Positions 24,505-33,248 of a stretch of 41,361 bases of DNA are shown in pieces. This DNA is from JAAYCI01 sp964370195 (lineage in GTDB: Bacteria; Bacillota; Clostridia; Oscillospirales; Ruminococcaceae). Position 1 is the stretch's first letter. Each line of letters starts with the position of its first letter. The notes under the pieces were generated by a model. The model saw nothing but the letters and a program-made list of their open reading frames with translations. It had not been told where the DNA came from and made no database searches. Position numbers and translations under genes: made by a program. The stretch spans positions 1-41,361 of the forward strand of contig CAYJIH010000012.1 of the NCBI GenBank assembly GCA_964370195.1, given 5' to 3'.

Positions 24505-25938
24505 CTACAATAAGCTACCATTTTTTTCTATTTTGTCTTTCGAAAGGTTTTTACGATAAAACAATGCAAATAAAATTGCGGCACAAACCGCCACCGACAC
24601 ATCCGCCACAGATTCTGCTAAAAATACAGAAAATACTCGGCCGGCATCCAGTACCAAATCGGCCACTGGTTGTGCCATGGAACCTGCAAATTCAGAATCC
24701 CCTATTGCCACCGGTAGTATAAAAATCAGGGGGATTAGCAAAAATATTTTACGCACACACGCTATAATCAACGATATTTTTGCTTGCCCCATGGCAAGGA
24801 AACAAAACTGACAAGCAAGCAACACGCCAAAAGTAAGCCCACCTAATAAAAATGGCCGAATTGCCCAAGAAGCCAAGCGGATTGTGTTTATATCGTTTAT
24901 AAAAACACTGATAACAAACTCTGGAAACAACTGCACAAACCCCATGCTCAACATCGAAAACCCAATGCTTATGAAGAAAAACAGCCGTATAATCGCGCGC
25001 ACTCTATCATATTTTTTTGCTCCATAATTATAACTGATAATTGGCTGCGCCCCGTACGAAAGCCCTTGCAAAACCATGTTGCTGCTTTGATAAATACTAA
25101 TTAAAATTGCCATAGAGCCCACGGCAATGCTGCCGCCATAAGCAAGAAGACGGCCATTAAAAGCAATTTGCACAAAACTTTCTGTAATGAACATGATAAA
25201 CGGAGAGCTGCCCAGTGCCAATATTTGACAAACGGTAGCTCGTTCCATCGATATATTTTTTAATTTAATTTTTAGTTTGCTTTTGCCCCTAAAAAAGAAA
25301 CACAACACCCAAATGGCCGAAACACCTTGTGAAAGGATGGTGGCCAAAGCGGCGCCTTGAACCCCCATATCAAATACAAAAATAAAGATAGGGTCCAGTA
25401 TAATGTTTAGCACTGCCCCAATAATAACTGTCATCATGCCGAAATTTGCACGGCCTTGGGCATTGATATATGGGTTAAGCCCCAGCGTAATGTGGGTAAA
25501 AATCGTACCGTACGAATAGATACTCACGTACCCTTTTGCAAGTTCTATATTTTGCGCATCTGCACCAAACGCATACAGCAGCGGCTCTAAAAACAAATTG
25601 ATTGCTATAGTTAAAAACACAGCACTACACATCAGCAATACAAAAGCGGTGCGAAGCACTTTTTCTGCCCCGTTACGGTCGTTTCCGCCCAATTTGATGG
25701 AAACAAGCGGTGCACCACCAGCGCCAAACAAATTGGTAAAGCCGGCCACAATGGTGATGATGGGAATAGACACAGCCAAAGCTGCCATAGCCAAAACACT
25801 GTCTTCTGTTCTACCAATGTAGATACGGTCTACCATATTATAAACCAAGTTTACAATTTGTGCGATGATAGATGGGATAGCCAGCTTAAAAAGTAAGCTT
25901 GATATTTTTTCTGTTCCAAGGCGCTCTGTTTTGTCCAT
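24505..25938 (-). CDS. MATE family efflux transporter
   Basis: This is a multidrug and toxic compound exporter of the MATE family (NorM/DinF-like), 477 aa with about 12 membrane segments in two halves. Characteristic segments are the opening LFKLAIPSIIAQIVNLVYNM, DRIYIGR, GAGGAPLVSIKLG, and the second-half repeat QGLSYGAQPIISYNYGAKKYDR. Drive by sodium or protons cannot be told. The ATG at 25938 has AAGGGA close upstream. It follows the ABC ATPase by 36 nt on the same strand, so it probably belongs to that operon. Substrate unknown. Confidence 0.92.
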   Translation of the reverse strand: MDKTERLGTEKISSLLFKLAIPSIIAQIVNLVYNMVDRIYIGRTEDSVLAMAALAVSIPIITIVAGFTNLFGAGGAPLVSIKLGGNDRNGAEKVLRTAFVLLMCSAVFLTIAINLFLEPLLYAFGADAQNIELAKGYVSIYSYGTIFTHITLGLNPYINAQGRANFGMMTVIIGAVLNIILDPIFIFVFDMGVQGAALATILSQGVSAIWVLCFFFRGKSKLKIKLKNISMERATVCQILALGSSPFIMFITESFVQIAFNGRLLAYGGSIAVGSMAILISIYQSSNMVLQGLSYGAQPIISYNYGAKKYDRVRAIIRLFFFISIGFSMLSMGFVQLFPEFVISVFINDINTIRLASWAIRPFLLGGLTFGVLLACQFCFLAMGQAKISLIIACVRKIFLLIPLIFILPVAIGDSEFAGSMAQPVADLVLDAGRVFSVFLAESVADVSVAVCAAILFALFYRKNLSKDKIEKNGSLL

Positions 25939-25974
25939 ACATTCCCTTTTCAATTTTTAATATTATTTTGCAAT

Positions 25975-26553
25975 TTATAATGTGATATCATATTGCGTTT
26001 CAAGCTCGTCTCGCTCGCTTTCGCTGTGTGTTATTAAAATCACAGTTTTGCCTTCCGTATATTGTTTCACCAATTTTATCACATCGGTTTTTGTTTCTTC
26101 GTCTAGCCCCTTAAAGGGTTCGTCTAGTAAAAGGATATCTGCATCGGACATCAGCGCACGCAAAATTGCAACACGCCGTTTCATTCCACCCGACAAAGTG
26201 GAAACCGGCGCATCGGCTTCTTTTAAAAGCCCCATTTTGGCAAGCCCTTCCCGAATCCTATTATGATTGGCCTTGCTTACAAGGGAAATGTTTACCATGG
26301 CAGACAAATTCTCGCACAATCGATCCTCTTGAAACACGGCAGCAATTTTTTTATCCTTCACACCGTGAACCATGCCGCTGTCTGGCACTTCAAGGCCGAG
26401 AAAAATACGGAATAAAGTGGTTTTTCCCTTCCCCGATGCCGCCATGATACTGCTTTTTTTTCCGTGTGGAAATCGTGCATTCACGCTGGAAAGAACCACT
26501 TTCTCCCCAAAAGATTTCGAAATATTTTCTGCAACAATGTCCTGTTTATCCAT
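25975..26553 (-). CDS. ABC transporter ATPase, NitT/TauT (SsuB-like) type
   Basis: This is the ATPase subunit of an importer related to nitrate, taurine, sulfonate and thiamine-precursor systems. The 192-aa protein is short for the family. Walker A reads MAASGKGKTTLFR, with Ala in place of the usual first Gly. The signature is LSGGMKRRVAILRAL, Walker B DILLLDEPFKGLD, and the switch histidine lies in ILITHSESE. The ATG at 26553 has AAGGGG 8 nt upstream. It starts 5 nt after the permease stop, so the two are coupled. No substrate-binding protein gene is adjacent. Substrate unknown. Confidence 0.88.
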   Translation of the reverse strand: MDKQDIVAENISKSFGEKVVLSSVNARFPHGKKSSIMAASGKGKTTLFRIFLGLEVPDSGMVHGVKDKKIAAVFQEDRLCENLSAMVNISLVSKANHNRIREGLAKMGLLKEADAPVSTLSGGMKRRVAILRALMSDADILLLDEPFKGLDEETKTDVIKLVKQYTEGKTVILITHSESERDELETQYDITL

Positions 26554-26558
26554 CTTGG

Positions 26559-27365
26559 CTACCCCTTTTGCATCCATGTATAAAGTTGGCGCATAAAAAA
26601 CAGAAAACACTTTTCAAACCCGGTGCTTATCAAAATGATCACAACTGTCCAAGCAAATAAAGAGGGGGTATCTAAAAATATCTTGGCATTGAATAAATTT
26701 TCGCCAATAGAACGCTCTGGTATGCCAATTACTTCGGCTGCAATGCCTGCTTTCCAGCATAATCCCAGTGCAATTTTTACACCGGATAAAAAAAACGGAT
26801 ATACTTCAAAAAAATAAATATACCGTATTTTTTTTAGCCTAACAATTTCAAAAACTTTTGCCATTTCCAAAAGGTTTTTATCTGTGTTTCGAATGCCTTC
26901 TAAAACATTTGTGTACATAATCGGCATCACCATCAAAAAACTAATCAAAATGGCAAGATTTTGCGAAGAAAACCAAACAAGCACCAAAATAACAAAGGAT
27001 GCAACCGGTATTGATTTTATTGTTAACATAAACGGTGCCAAAGCATCTTTAATAATGGCATATTTTGAAGCGAATACTGCCAGCACCACGGCACTAAATG
27101 TGCCAAGTAAAAAACCAGATACAATGCGTACAAAACTGAAAAAAATGGCGCCCCAAAATTCACCGGTACGCACAATTACAAGGATTTCCTGCAAAACCTT
27201 TGTTGGCGATGCCAGCAAAATTTCTTGGTTAAGCACCATGGCCAATGCTTGCCATATCACCAGCATCAGCACCACGGCCCACGGCTTAATTTTGTCTGCC
27301 TGTCTATTGTTTTGATTCATACCATTTACACTGCTACAATGGCCATTTAACTCACCTTGTGCCAT
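26559..27365 (-). CDS. ABC transporter permease, NitT/TauT (SsuC-like) type
   Basis: This membrane subunit (268 aa, about six helices) pairs with the following ATPase. It has the binding-protein-dependent transport permease domain, including the EAA-loop region (LLEMAKVFEIVRLKKIRYIYF) and GLCWKAGIAAEVIG, typical of the SsuC/ThiY-partner family. The start is tentative: the ATG at 27365 has AGGGA very close upstream, while an in-frame ATG 45 nt downstream has no clear site. It is first in a permease-ATPase-MATE run. An extended -10 promoter lies about 200 nt upstream. Confidence 0.87.
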   Translation of the reverse strand: MAQGELNGHCSSVNGMNQNNRQADKIKPWAVVLMLVIWQALAMVLNQEILLASPTKVLQEILVIVRTGEFWGAIFFSFVRIVSGFLLGTFSAVVLAVFASKYAIIKDALAPFMLTIKSIPVASFVILVLVWFSSQNLAILISFLMVMPIMYTNVLEGIRNTDKNLLEMAKVFEIVRLKKIRYIYFFEVYPFFLSGVKIALGLCWKAGIAAEVIGIPERSIGENLFNAKIFLDTPSLFAWTVVIILISTGFEKCFLFFMRQLYTWMQKG

Positions 27366-27566
27366 TCTTCCCTATTTTCTTTAGAAAATCACAAAAAAAC
27401 CACAAAAATGCTTACAGAGTGCCCTTTTCCCTAAGGTGGCGAAAACGTGCGAAGTACAGAGAAAAAGAAGTGACACAGAGACACAGATATGAAATGCAGC
27501 TTTGCAGTATTTCACATTGGATAATGCCGTAAATGCTTTATTAACAACCTGAATATTTACTTAGCA

Positions 27567-27575
27567 ATTATAACA
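27567..27575 (-). promoter_or_regulatory. Extended -10 promoter of the ABC/MATE operon
   Basis: Minus-strand TGTTATAAT matches TGnTATAAT; no strong -35 box is visible. The leader would be about 195 nt. It contains a bulged hairpin around the GAAAT...ATTTC repeat but no riboswitch that I recognise. Confidence 0.5.
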
Positions 27576-27628
27576 CACTCCCGCTTTGAAAAACAGGTTC
27601 ACATTTTTCACCACATACCCACACGGCA

Positions 27629-28075
27629 CTACAATCCTTCCCATTCAAGGCCAATTACTTCATCTAAAAATACTTCAACTCCGTCTACCATTACAAGAAG
27701 GCGTTTATCTTCGTGTATTTTTTTCGCCTTGCCGGTATGTGCCACATAAACGCCCCCTTCTTTCTTTTTATCGGGCATAAAATATGTAACGGTTATTTTA
27801 GGTTGCATTTCCATGTGTTCCCTTATCTGCTGTAACACCTTATTTAATTCTTTTTTCGCATCTTCATCCAATTCCACGCGTGCATCTGTTAAACGGGCCG
27901 CCTCCTGCGTTATCGCCGCATGGCCTGTAAGTGCTGCAAAAGGGGCAAATTGCGCCGCACGGTCCCGCCTTGACATGGGCACCCTCGTCTTCGACAAAGG
28001 CCGCGATAAACCAATGATGTCCTTATAGCGACGCACCTCATTCTTTGTGTCCACCAATTTGTCGGTTTCGTTCAA
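27629..28075 (-). CDS. YolD-like protein
   Basis: This 148-aa protein belongs to the YolD-like group found next to Y-family polymerases in Bacillota, where a UmuD-like accessory role has been proposed. Family segments are YKDIIGLSRPLSKTRVPMS, RDRAAQFAPFAALTGH and DEDAKKELNKVLQQI, then a small C-terminal beta-domain. The start is a TTG with AGGAG 9 nt upstream, lying inside the end of the polymerase gene (38-nt overlap), so translation is probably coupled. It is the last gene of the pair. Confidence 0.88.
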   Translation of the reverse strand: MNETDKLVDTKNEVRRYKDIIGLSRPLSKTRVPMSRRDRAAQFAPFAALTGHAAITQEAARLTDARVELDEDAKKELNKVLQQIREHMEMQPKITVTYFMPDKKKEGGVYVAHTGKAKKIHEDKRLLVMVDGVEVFLDEVIGLEWEGL

Positions 28076-29558
28076 TGGTTGTTGCTCCTTTCTGTAAATT
28101 CATTCCTTTTACCACAGCATTTTTTCCATACTTTTTTTTCATAGAAAGCACAGCCTTTTGCACGCGTTTTTCTCGTTTCAACGCCTCTTGTTCTGCTATT
28201 CTCTTTTGTTTCAGCGCTTCATAATCTATAAATAAATCCAGTTGCTCTATTTCATTTTCATCCACCACATCGGCTTCTCCTATCAACTTGTTCGCTGTAA
28301 TGGTTACCCTTCTTACCAAAAGAGTTTCATCTACAATGCGCTCAAATAATTCTGTAACAGCCTGGGTGATTTTTTTTGTAGAATTTGTTTGCCGGCTTAG
28401 ATTTTGCGTGCCATGAGCCGCTTTTGGCACACTTCGTCCATAGGGATCTTTCGTAATCTCCCCTTTATATTTTTTACTATATTTAGCATTTGTAAGGTTT
28501 TCGATATCATACCCCACCGTTAGCACAATTTGGTTTGTTACAAGTTCTTTATCTGCCAAATCAAGTGAAAGCAAATCTGCCATTTCTCGCACAATCAGCC
28601 TTGCCTTGTCAAACGGGTAAGGCTCTTGCAGCACCTGGCCGGAGCATATGCTGCTGTGCTGTGGTTTATACGCTTTAATGTCTGCCATGGTGCACGGCTC
28701 AATGCCCCAAGCATGGTCTATTAAAAGTTCCGCATTGATACCAAACAGCTTATATAAAAGGGCTTCGTTATAAAAATCTTGTGGTTTGCCAAGGGAGCAA
28801 CGCGCAATGTCTCCCATGGTATATAAACCATGCGCCTCCAATTTTTTTGCATACCCCTTGCCGATGCGCCAAAAATCTGTCAACGGGCGATGTGCCCACA
28901 AAACACGCCGATAACTCTGCTCGTCTAATTGTGCAACGCGCACGCCATCTTCGTCTGGTAAAATATGTTTTGCCACAATGTCCATGGCAATTTTGCACAA
29001 ATATAAATTCGTGCCAATTCCGGCTGTGGCCGTTACACCTGTGGCACTAAGTACATCCTGCATCATTCTCTTTGCCAATTCACGTGCCGTTATCTGATAC
29101 ATTTTTAAGTAGCTTGTTGCATCAATAAACACTTCATCAATGGAGTATATGTGAATATCTTCCGGTGCAACATATTTTAAATAGACTTTATATATTTCGG
29201 CACTTACTTCCATATAATGCCCCATTTGTGGTGGGGCCACAATATAAGAAACAGAAAGATCTTGTTTTTTTTGAAGTTCATTTGCCAAAAAGGACGTTCC
29301 ACTAAACTCTTTTTTACAAATGTGACGACGACGAGCATTGACTTGCTTTATGGTTTGCACCACTTCAAAAAGACGCGCTCTGCCCGAAATTCCATATTCT
29401 TTCATCGATGGCGAAACGGCAAGACAGATGGTTTTTTCTGTTTTGCTGGCATCGGCCACCACAAGGTTTGTAGCCATTGGGTCAAGCCCGCGCTCCATGC
29501 ATTCTACCGAAGCATAAAAACTTTTCAAATCAATGGCAATATACGCGCGCTCTTCCAT
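28038..29558 (-). CDS. Y-family DNA polymerase (UmuC-like)
   Basis: This is a translesion DNA polymerase of 506 aa. The catalytic motifs are AIDLKSFYASVECMERG, carrying the first metal Asp and steric-gate region, and IYSIDEVFIDAT, carrying the Asp-Glu pair. A helix-hairpin-helix (RIGKGYAKKLEAHGLYTMGDIA) and the little-finger region follow. The sequence resembles UmuC/YqjW-type Bacillota polymerases more than DinB. The C-terminus is Lys/Glu-rich and probably coiled. The ATG at 29558 is chosen because AAGGGG lies 6 nt upstream; the ATG two codons earlier is too close to that site. I found no convincing LexA box upstream, so SOS control is unproven. Confidence 0.92.
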   Translation of the reverse strand: MEERAYIAIDLKSFYASVECMERGLDPMATNLVVADASKTEKTICLAVSPSMKEYGISGRARLFEVVQTIKQVNARRRHICKKEFSGTSFLANELQKKQDLSVSYIVAPPQMGHYMEVSAEIYKVYLKYVAPEDIHIYSIDEVFIDATSYLKMYQITARELAKRMMQDVLSATGVTATAGIGTNLYLCKIAMDIVAKHILPDEDGVRVAQLDEQSYRRVLWAHRPLTDFWRIGKGYAKKLEAHGLYTMGDIARCSLGKPQDFYNEALLYKLFGINAELLIDHAWGIEPCTMADIKAYKPQHSSICSGQVLQEPYPFDKARLIVREMADLLSLDLADKELVTNQIVLTVGYDIENLTNAKYSKKYKGEITKDPYGRSVPKAAHGTQNLSRQTNSTKKITQAVTELFERIVDETLLVRRVTITANKLIGEADVVDENEIEQLDLFIDYEALKQKRIAEQEALKREKRVQKAVLSMKKKYGKNAVVKGMNLQKGATTIERNRQIGGHKE

Positions 29559-29672
29559 GGGCATCCCCTTTCTTTTCAGTTGTATGATATAAATTCGACT
29601 ATAGTTTACCATATAAAAAAGTTCATTTCTACTGGTGCGATTGATTGCAATCACAAAATATATTGAAATATA

Positions 29673-29701
29673 TTGAAAAAACAGCTTATTTGATGTATAC
29701 T
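29673..29701 (+). promoter_or_regulatory. Promoter of trkA-trkH
   Basis: TTGAAA (29673-29678), 17-nt spacer and TATACT (29696-29701), 32 nt before trkA. A near-tandem 10-nt repeat of the form AATATATTGA sits just upstream and overlaps the -35 box. Confidence 0.75.
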
Positions 29702-29733
29702 AAGCCCAAAATAACATAAAGGAAAATCAAACT

Positions 29734-31095
29734 ATGAACATCATAATTGTTGGCGCCGGCAAAGTGGGTTCTACCATTGCCAGTTTTTTATGCGAAGAAG
29801 ACCATGATGTGACCATTATTGATACCAAAGAAGACGTTTTAGACGAGCTGATGAATGCGCAAGATATTCAAGGTGTTTGCGGAAATGGCTCTATTCTTTC
29901 TATCCTAGAAGAGGCCGGGGCCTCTAAATCAAGTCTTGTCATTGCCACAACCGTATCAGACGAAATTAACCTTCTTTGTTGTATGACGGCGAAGAAAATG
30001 GGAGCAAAACATTGTATTGCTCGTGTTCGCAACCCAAGTTACATTAAACAAATGCCCTTTATGAGAAAAGAGCTTGGACTTTCAATGATTGTAAACCCTG
30101 ATTTTCAGGCGGCCATTGAAATTTCTAGGATGCTTCGCTTTCCCTCTGCCATCAAAATAGAAAGTTTTTCTAAAAACCGTATTGATTTGGTGGAGCTGAA
30201 AATTGGTAAAAACAGCAAACTTGCCAACATTCCTTTGCTTAATTTACAACAGCATTTCGGTGTAAAAGCAATTGTTTGCTCTTTACAACGAGGCAATGAG
30301 GTTATTGTGCCAAAAGGTGATGTTGTGCTACGCGAGGAAGACAAAATACATGTAACCGCATCGCACACAGATTTAAACAAATTATTTAAACGGCTTGATA
30401 TCTTAAAAGACCCCATTCGCTCGGTTATGATTATCGGTGGTGGGCGCATTGCTTATTATTTGGCAATGCAGCTGTGCGATATTGGCATGCATGTAAAAAT
30501 TATTGAAAATAACCCCGATGCTTGTATTTCACTTTCAGAGCAATTGCCAAAAGCCTCTATCATTTATGGCGATGGCACAAAGCAAGATCTTCTTTTAGAA
30601 GAAGGGATTGAAACAGTAGACGCCTGTGTGGCTCTTACGGGCATTGACGAGATGAACATGGTTATTTCCATGTATGCAGAAACGAAAGATGTTCGCAAAA
30701 TTATTACAAAAATCAACCGTGGCGAGCTAATTGATTTGGCAGAAAATTTAGGAAACGATAGTGTTGTGTCTACAAAGCTAACCACCGTAAACACAATTTT
30801 GCAGTATGTGCGGGCAAAACAAAACACAGAGGGAAACAACATCATTACGCTAAACAAACTGATCGAAGGGCGTGCTGAGGCATTGGAATTTTTTATGACA
30901 AAAAGAATTTCAATTATGAATATCCCACTAAAAAAATTAAAAATCAGGCAAGACGCCATCATCGCCGGCATTGTGCGTTCCAACGTTGCTGTTATTCCAA
31001 ACGGAGATGACATGATACAAATGAACGACAATGTGCTTGTTGTTACCACAAATAAACACATTACCGATATAGAAGATATTTTTATAAACCCATAA
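29734..31095 (+). CDS. trkA: Trk potassium uptake protein TrkA (two RCK units)
   Basis: This is the NAD(H)-binding regulatory subunit of the Trk potassium importer. The 453-aa protein has two tandem RCK_N/RCK_C units. The first Rossmann motif is IIIVGAGKVGSTIASFL with the acidic TIIDTKED. The second is VMIIGGGRIAYYLAMQL near residue 230, with IIENNPD after strand 2. This full-length form differs from the single-unit KtrA at 14.5 kb. It is followed 15 nt later by trkH, with which it should form the complex at the membrane. Confidence 0.95.
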   Translation: MNIIIVGAGKVGSTIASFLCEEDHDVTIIDTKEDVLDELMNAQDIQGVCGNGSILSILEEAGASKSSLVIATTVSDEINLLCCMTAKKMGAKHCIARVRNPSYIKQMPFMRKELGLSMIVNPDFQAAIEISRMLRFPSAIKIESFSKNRIDLVELKIGKNSKLANIPLLNLQQHFGVKAIVCSLQRGNEVIVPKGDVVLREEDKIHVTASHTDLNKLFKRLDILKDPIRSVMIIGGGRIAYYLAMQLCDIGMHVKIIENNPDACISLSEQLPKASIIYGDGTKQDLLLEEGIETVDACVALTGIDEMNMVISMYAETKDVRKIITKINRGELIDLAENLGNDSVVSTKLTTVNTILQYVRAKQNTEGNNIITLNKLIEGRAEALEFFMTKRISIMNIPLKKLKIRQDAIIAGIVRSNVAVIPNGDDMIQMNDNVLVVTTNKHITDIEDIFINP

Positions 31096-31110
31096 ACGAA
31101 GGAACCTATT

Positions 31111-32553
31111 ATGAATTATCCCGTTGTAATAAAAATATTAAGCAGAATCATGTTTATTGTGGCACTGCTTTTATGTTTACCCATGATTGTTTCCTTTATT
31201 TATGGCGAAGGGCTATTTTATGTATATTTAATTCCCATTTTAGCTGTAATGATTATTTCTGTCCCTATACAATTTTTAATCAAAACAAAAACACAACTCC
31301 ATGCAAAAGAAGGATATGCCATTGTTGCATTAAGTTGGCTTTTAATGTCTGCCGTTGGTTGTATCCCTTTCGTCATCAGTGGGGCAATCCCCTCTTTTAT
31401 CGATGCCTTTTTCGAAACTGTTTCGGGGTTCACCACCACCGGAAGTAGCATTTTAACCGATATAGAGTCCCTGCCCAAGAGCATCCTTTTTTGGCGTAGC
31501 TTCACCCACTGGATTGGCGGCATGGGCGTGCTTGTTTTTGTGCTTGCTATTTTGCCCGGCACACAAGGAAGCGAAATGCACCTTATGCGTGCAGAAGTGC
31601 CTGGCCCAAAAGTGGGAAAACTTGTAAGTAAAATGCAATTTACTGCAAGGCTTTTATACGCCATTTATCTTGGCCTTACTGTGCTTGAAATGATTTGTTT
31701 GCTTTTGGCCGGCCAGCCTTTGTTTGATAGTGCCGTTAATGCATTTGCCACAGCCGGCACCGGTGGATTTTCTGTACTCAATACAAGCATTGGCGGTTAT
31801 CAAAGCCCTGCTATAGATTATATTATCAGTATATTCATGCTTTTATTCGGCGTGAATTTTAGCCTTTTTTATTTTTTATTAATACGAAAATTTACACTAT
31901 TTTTTAAAAACGAAGAACTTCGCTACTATCTTTTTATTGTCGTTGGGGCCATTGCTCTCATCACCATTAATGTATATTCACTTTATGGTAATTTTGAAGA
32001 AGCATTTCGAAACACGTTGTTTCAAGTTGCGTCCATCATCACCACCACCGGTTTTGCCACAGCCGACTTTAATACATGGCCTATTTTTTCCAAAACCATC
32101 TTAGTGCTTCTTATGTTTATTGGTGCCTGTGCCGGCTCTACGGGTGGCGGGCTAAAGGTGTCTCGTATTGTCATCATGTTTAAAGAGGCTTTAAAGGAGA
32201 TAAAGCACACATTAAGCCCACGAACAGTGATTGCTGTAAAAATGGAGGGCAAACCCCTTACACGCTCTGTGCTGGGCGGTGTAAGCATTTATTTCACAGT
32301 ATATATGCTTTTAATGGGTGTATCGATATTGCTTTTATCTTTGGATGGGTTTGATATTACAACAACAGTAACGGCTGTTATTGCCTGCATGAACAACATT
32401 GGCCCAGGCCTTGGCGATGTAGGGCCTATGGGCAATTATGCCGGTTTTAGCGCCCCCGCCAAACTACTACTTAGCTTTAATATGTTGGCCGGAAGGCTGG
32501 AGCTATTCCCTATGCTTGTATTGTTTTATCCACGAACTTGGAGCAGGGCATAA
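31111..32553 (+). CDS. trkH: Trk potassium uptake membrane protein TrkH
   Basis: This is the ion-translocating subunit (480 aa, multiple membrane helices). Filter segments of the four units are visible: SGFTTTGSSILTDIE, ATAGTGGFSVLNTSIGGY, TTTGFATADFNTWP and NNIGPGLGDVGP. The central MFIGACAGSTGGGLKVSR is characteristic of TrkH. AAGGAA precedes the ATG. It is co-transcribed with trkA and ends at a strong terminator. Confidence 0.95.
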   Translation: MNYPVVIKILSRIMFIVALLLCLPMIVSFIYGEGLFYVYLIPILAVMIISVPIQFLIKTKTQLHAKEGYAIVALSWLLMSAVGCIPFVISGAIPSFIDAFFETVSGFTTTGSSILTDIESLPKSILFWRSFTHWIGGMGVLVFVLAILPGTQGSEMHLMRAEVPGPKVGKLVSKMQFTARLLYAIYLGLTVLEMICLLLAGQPLFDSAVNAFATAGTGGFSVLNTSIGGYQSPAIDYIISIFMLLFGVNFSLFYFLLIRKFTLFFKNEELRYYLFIVVGAIALITINVYSLYGNFEEAFRNTLFQVASIITTTGFATADFNTWPIFSKTILVLLMFIGACAGSTGGGLKVSRIVIMFKEALKEIKHTLSPRTVIAVKMEGKPLTRSVLGGVSIYFTVYMLLMGVSILLLSLDGFDITTTVTAVIACMNNIGPGLGDVGPMGNYAGFSAPAKLLLSFNMLAGRLELFPMLVLFYPRTWSRA

Positions 32554-32601
32554 ATAAGCATACATAAAAAACGTGAAAAACAATTGAAAAAATTATAAAA
32601 T

Positions 32602-32645
32602 AAAACAGATGAAATTCAGCCATTTTGGCAATTTCATCTGTTTTT
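32602..32645 (+). terminator. Terminator of trkA-trkH
   Basis: A 15-bp stem (32602-32616 with 32630-32644) with a further GCC/GGC pairing in the loop, followed by a T-run. The rest of 32554-32721 contains no gene I can support. Confidence 0.9.
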
Positions 32646-32721
32646 ATCTTTGCATATAGCACATGGCGTATTTTTTTAGAGTAATTTATTGCACCTTTTT
32701 CTGAAGCACACGTTCATTCCC

Positions 32722-33000
32722 TTACGATACAAAATGTTCGTTTAAAATTCCTCTTAAGGAAGAAATAGAACTGGAGTGCGAGCGCACAAGCGTGGGCTTA
32801 TTTGTTAAGGATGACAAAGCGGTGTTTACCATTTTATGAGACACTGTATTTGTAAATAAAATTACCATATCCGGTTGTCCAATTTTATTTTTTATTCCTT
32901 TTTGTTTTGTAAAAATCTTCACATCACACTTATATTCTTTGCACAATTCGCGATATCTACACTCCATACACTCGTTTCCGCCAATAATTGCGATACACAT
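32722..33000 (-). CDS. DUF2325 domain protein
   Basis: This 92-aa protein of unknown function opens MCIAIIGGNECMECRYRELC, the typical DUF2325 start with a GG motif and CxxC-type cysteines. It contains MVILFTNTVSHKMVN and ends in a conserved VRSHSSSISSL segment. AGGAGG lies 5 nt before the ATG. The cysteines and the DtxR-like operators upstream suggest a metal- or redox-linked role. This is inference from context, not a known activity. Confidence 0.85.
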   Translation of the reverse strand: MCIAIIGGNECMECRYRELCKEYKCDVKIFTKQKGIKNKIGQPDMVILFTNTVSHKMVNTALSSLTNKPTLVRSHSSSISSLRGILNEHFVS

Positions 33001-33015
33001 TTCGCCCTCCTAGGT

Positions 33016-33031
33016 GTTAGCGTAGGCTAAC
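33016..33031. promoter_or_regulatory. Candidate metalloregulator operator 1
   Basis: The 16-bp interrupted palindrome GTTAGCGTAGGCTAAC, with one mismatched pair, lies in the leader of the DUF2325 gene close to its ribosome binding site. It shares its design with the second copy 53 bp away and resembles DtxR/IdeR-type TTAGG-TA-CCTAA operators. Confidence 0.55.
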
Positions 33032-33083
33032 TTGTGAGTATTTTTTTAGTGCCCTAAGCCACGCCCGTTTATACGAATATGCA

Positions 33084-33099
33084 GTTAGCTTAAACTAAC
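33084..33099. promoter_or_regulatory. Candidate metalloregulator operator 2
   Basis: GTTAGCTTAAACTAAC, a 16-bp palindrome with one mismatched pair, just downstream of the -10 box at the inferred start of the DUF2325 transcript. This is a natural repression site. Confidence 0.6.
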
Positions 33100-33110
33100 C
33101 TACTGTTTGT

Positions 33111-33138
33111 AGTATACTCTTTTTTTTATTTTTGTCAA
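33111..33138 (-). promoter_or_regulatory. Promoter of the DUF2325 gene
   Basis: Minus-strand TTGACA (33133-33138), 16-nt A-rich spacer and TATACT (33111-33116). Operator 2 begins about 12 nt downstream of the -10 box. Confidence 0.78.
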
Positions 33139-33248
33139 GCGGTCTGTTTTATATTTTAAAAACGCCACTTTTGCACTTAGTGTTCTTAATAGCCGGTGCA
33201 ATGCCATTATTTTACAAAAACAACACCTCTAATATTATTTTCAAAACT

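Noticed and set aside
29560..29672. LexA box upstream of the Y-family polymerase
   Set aside because: No CGAAC-N4-GTTCG-like sequence could be found; only AT-rich sequence is present.
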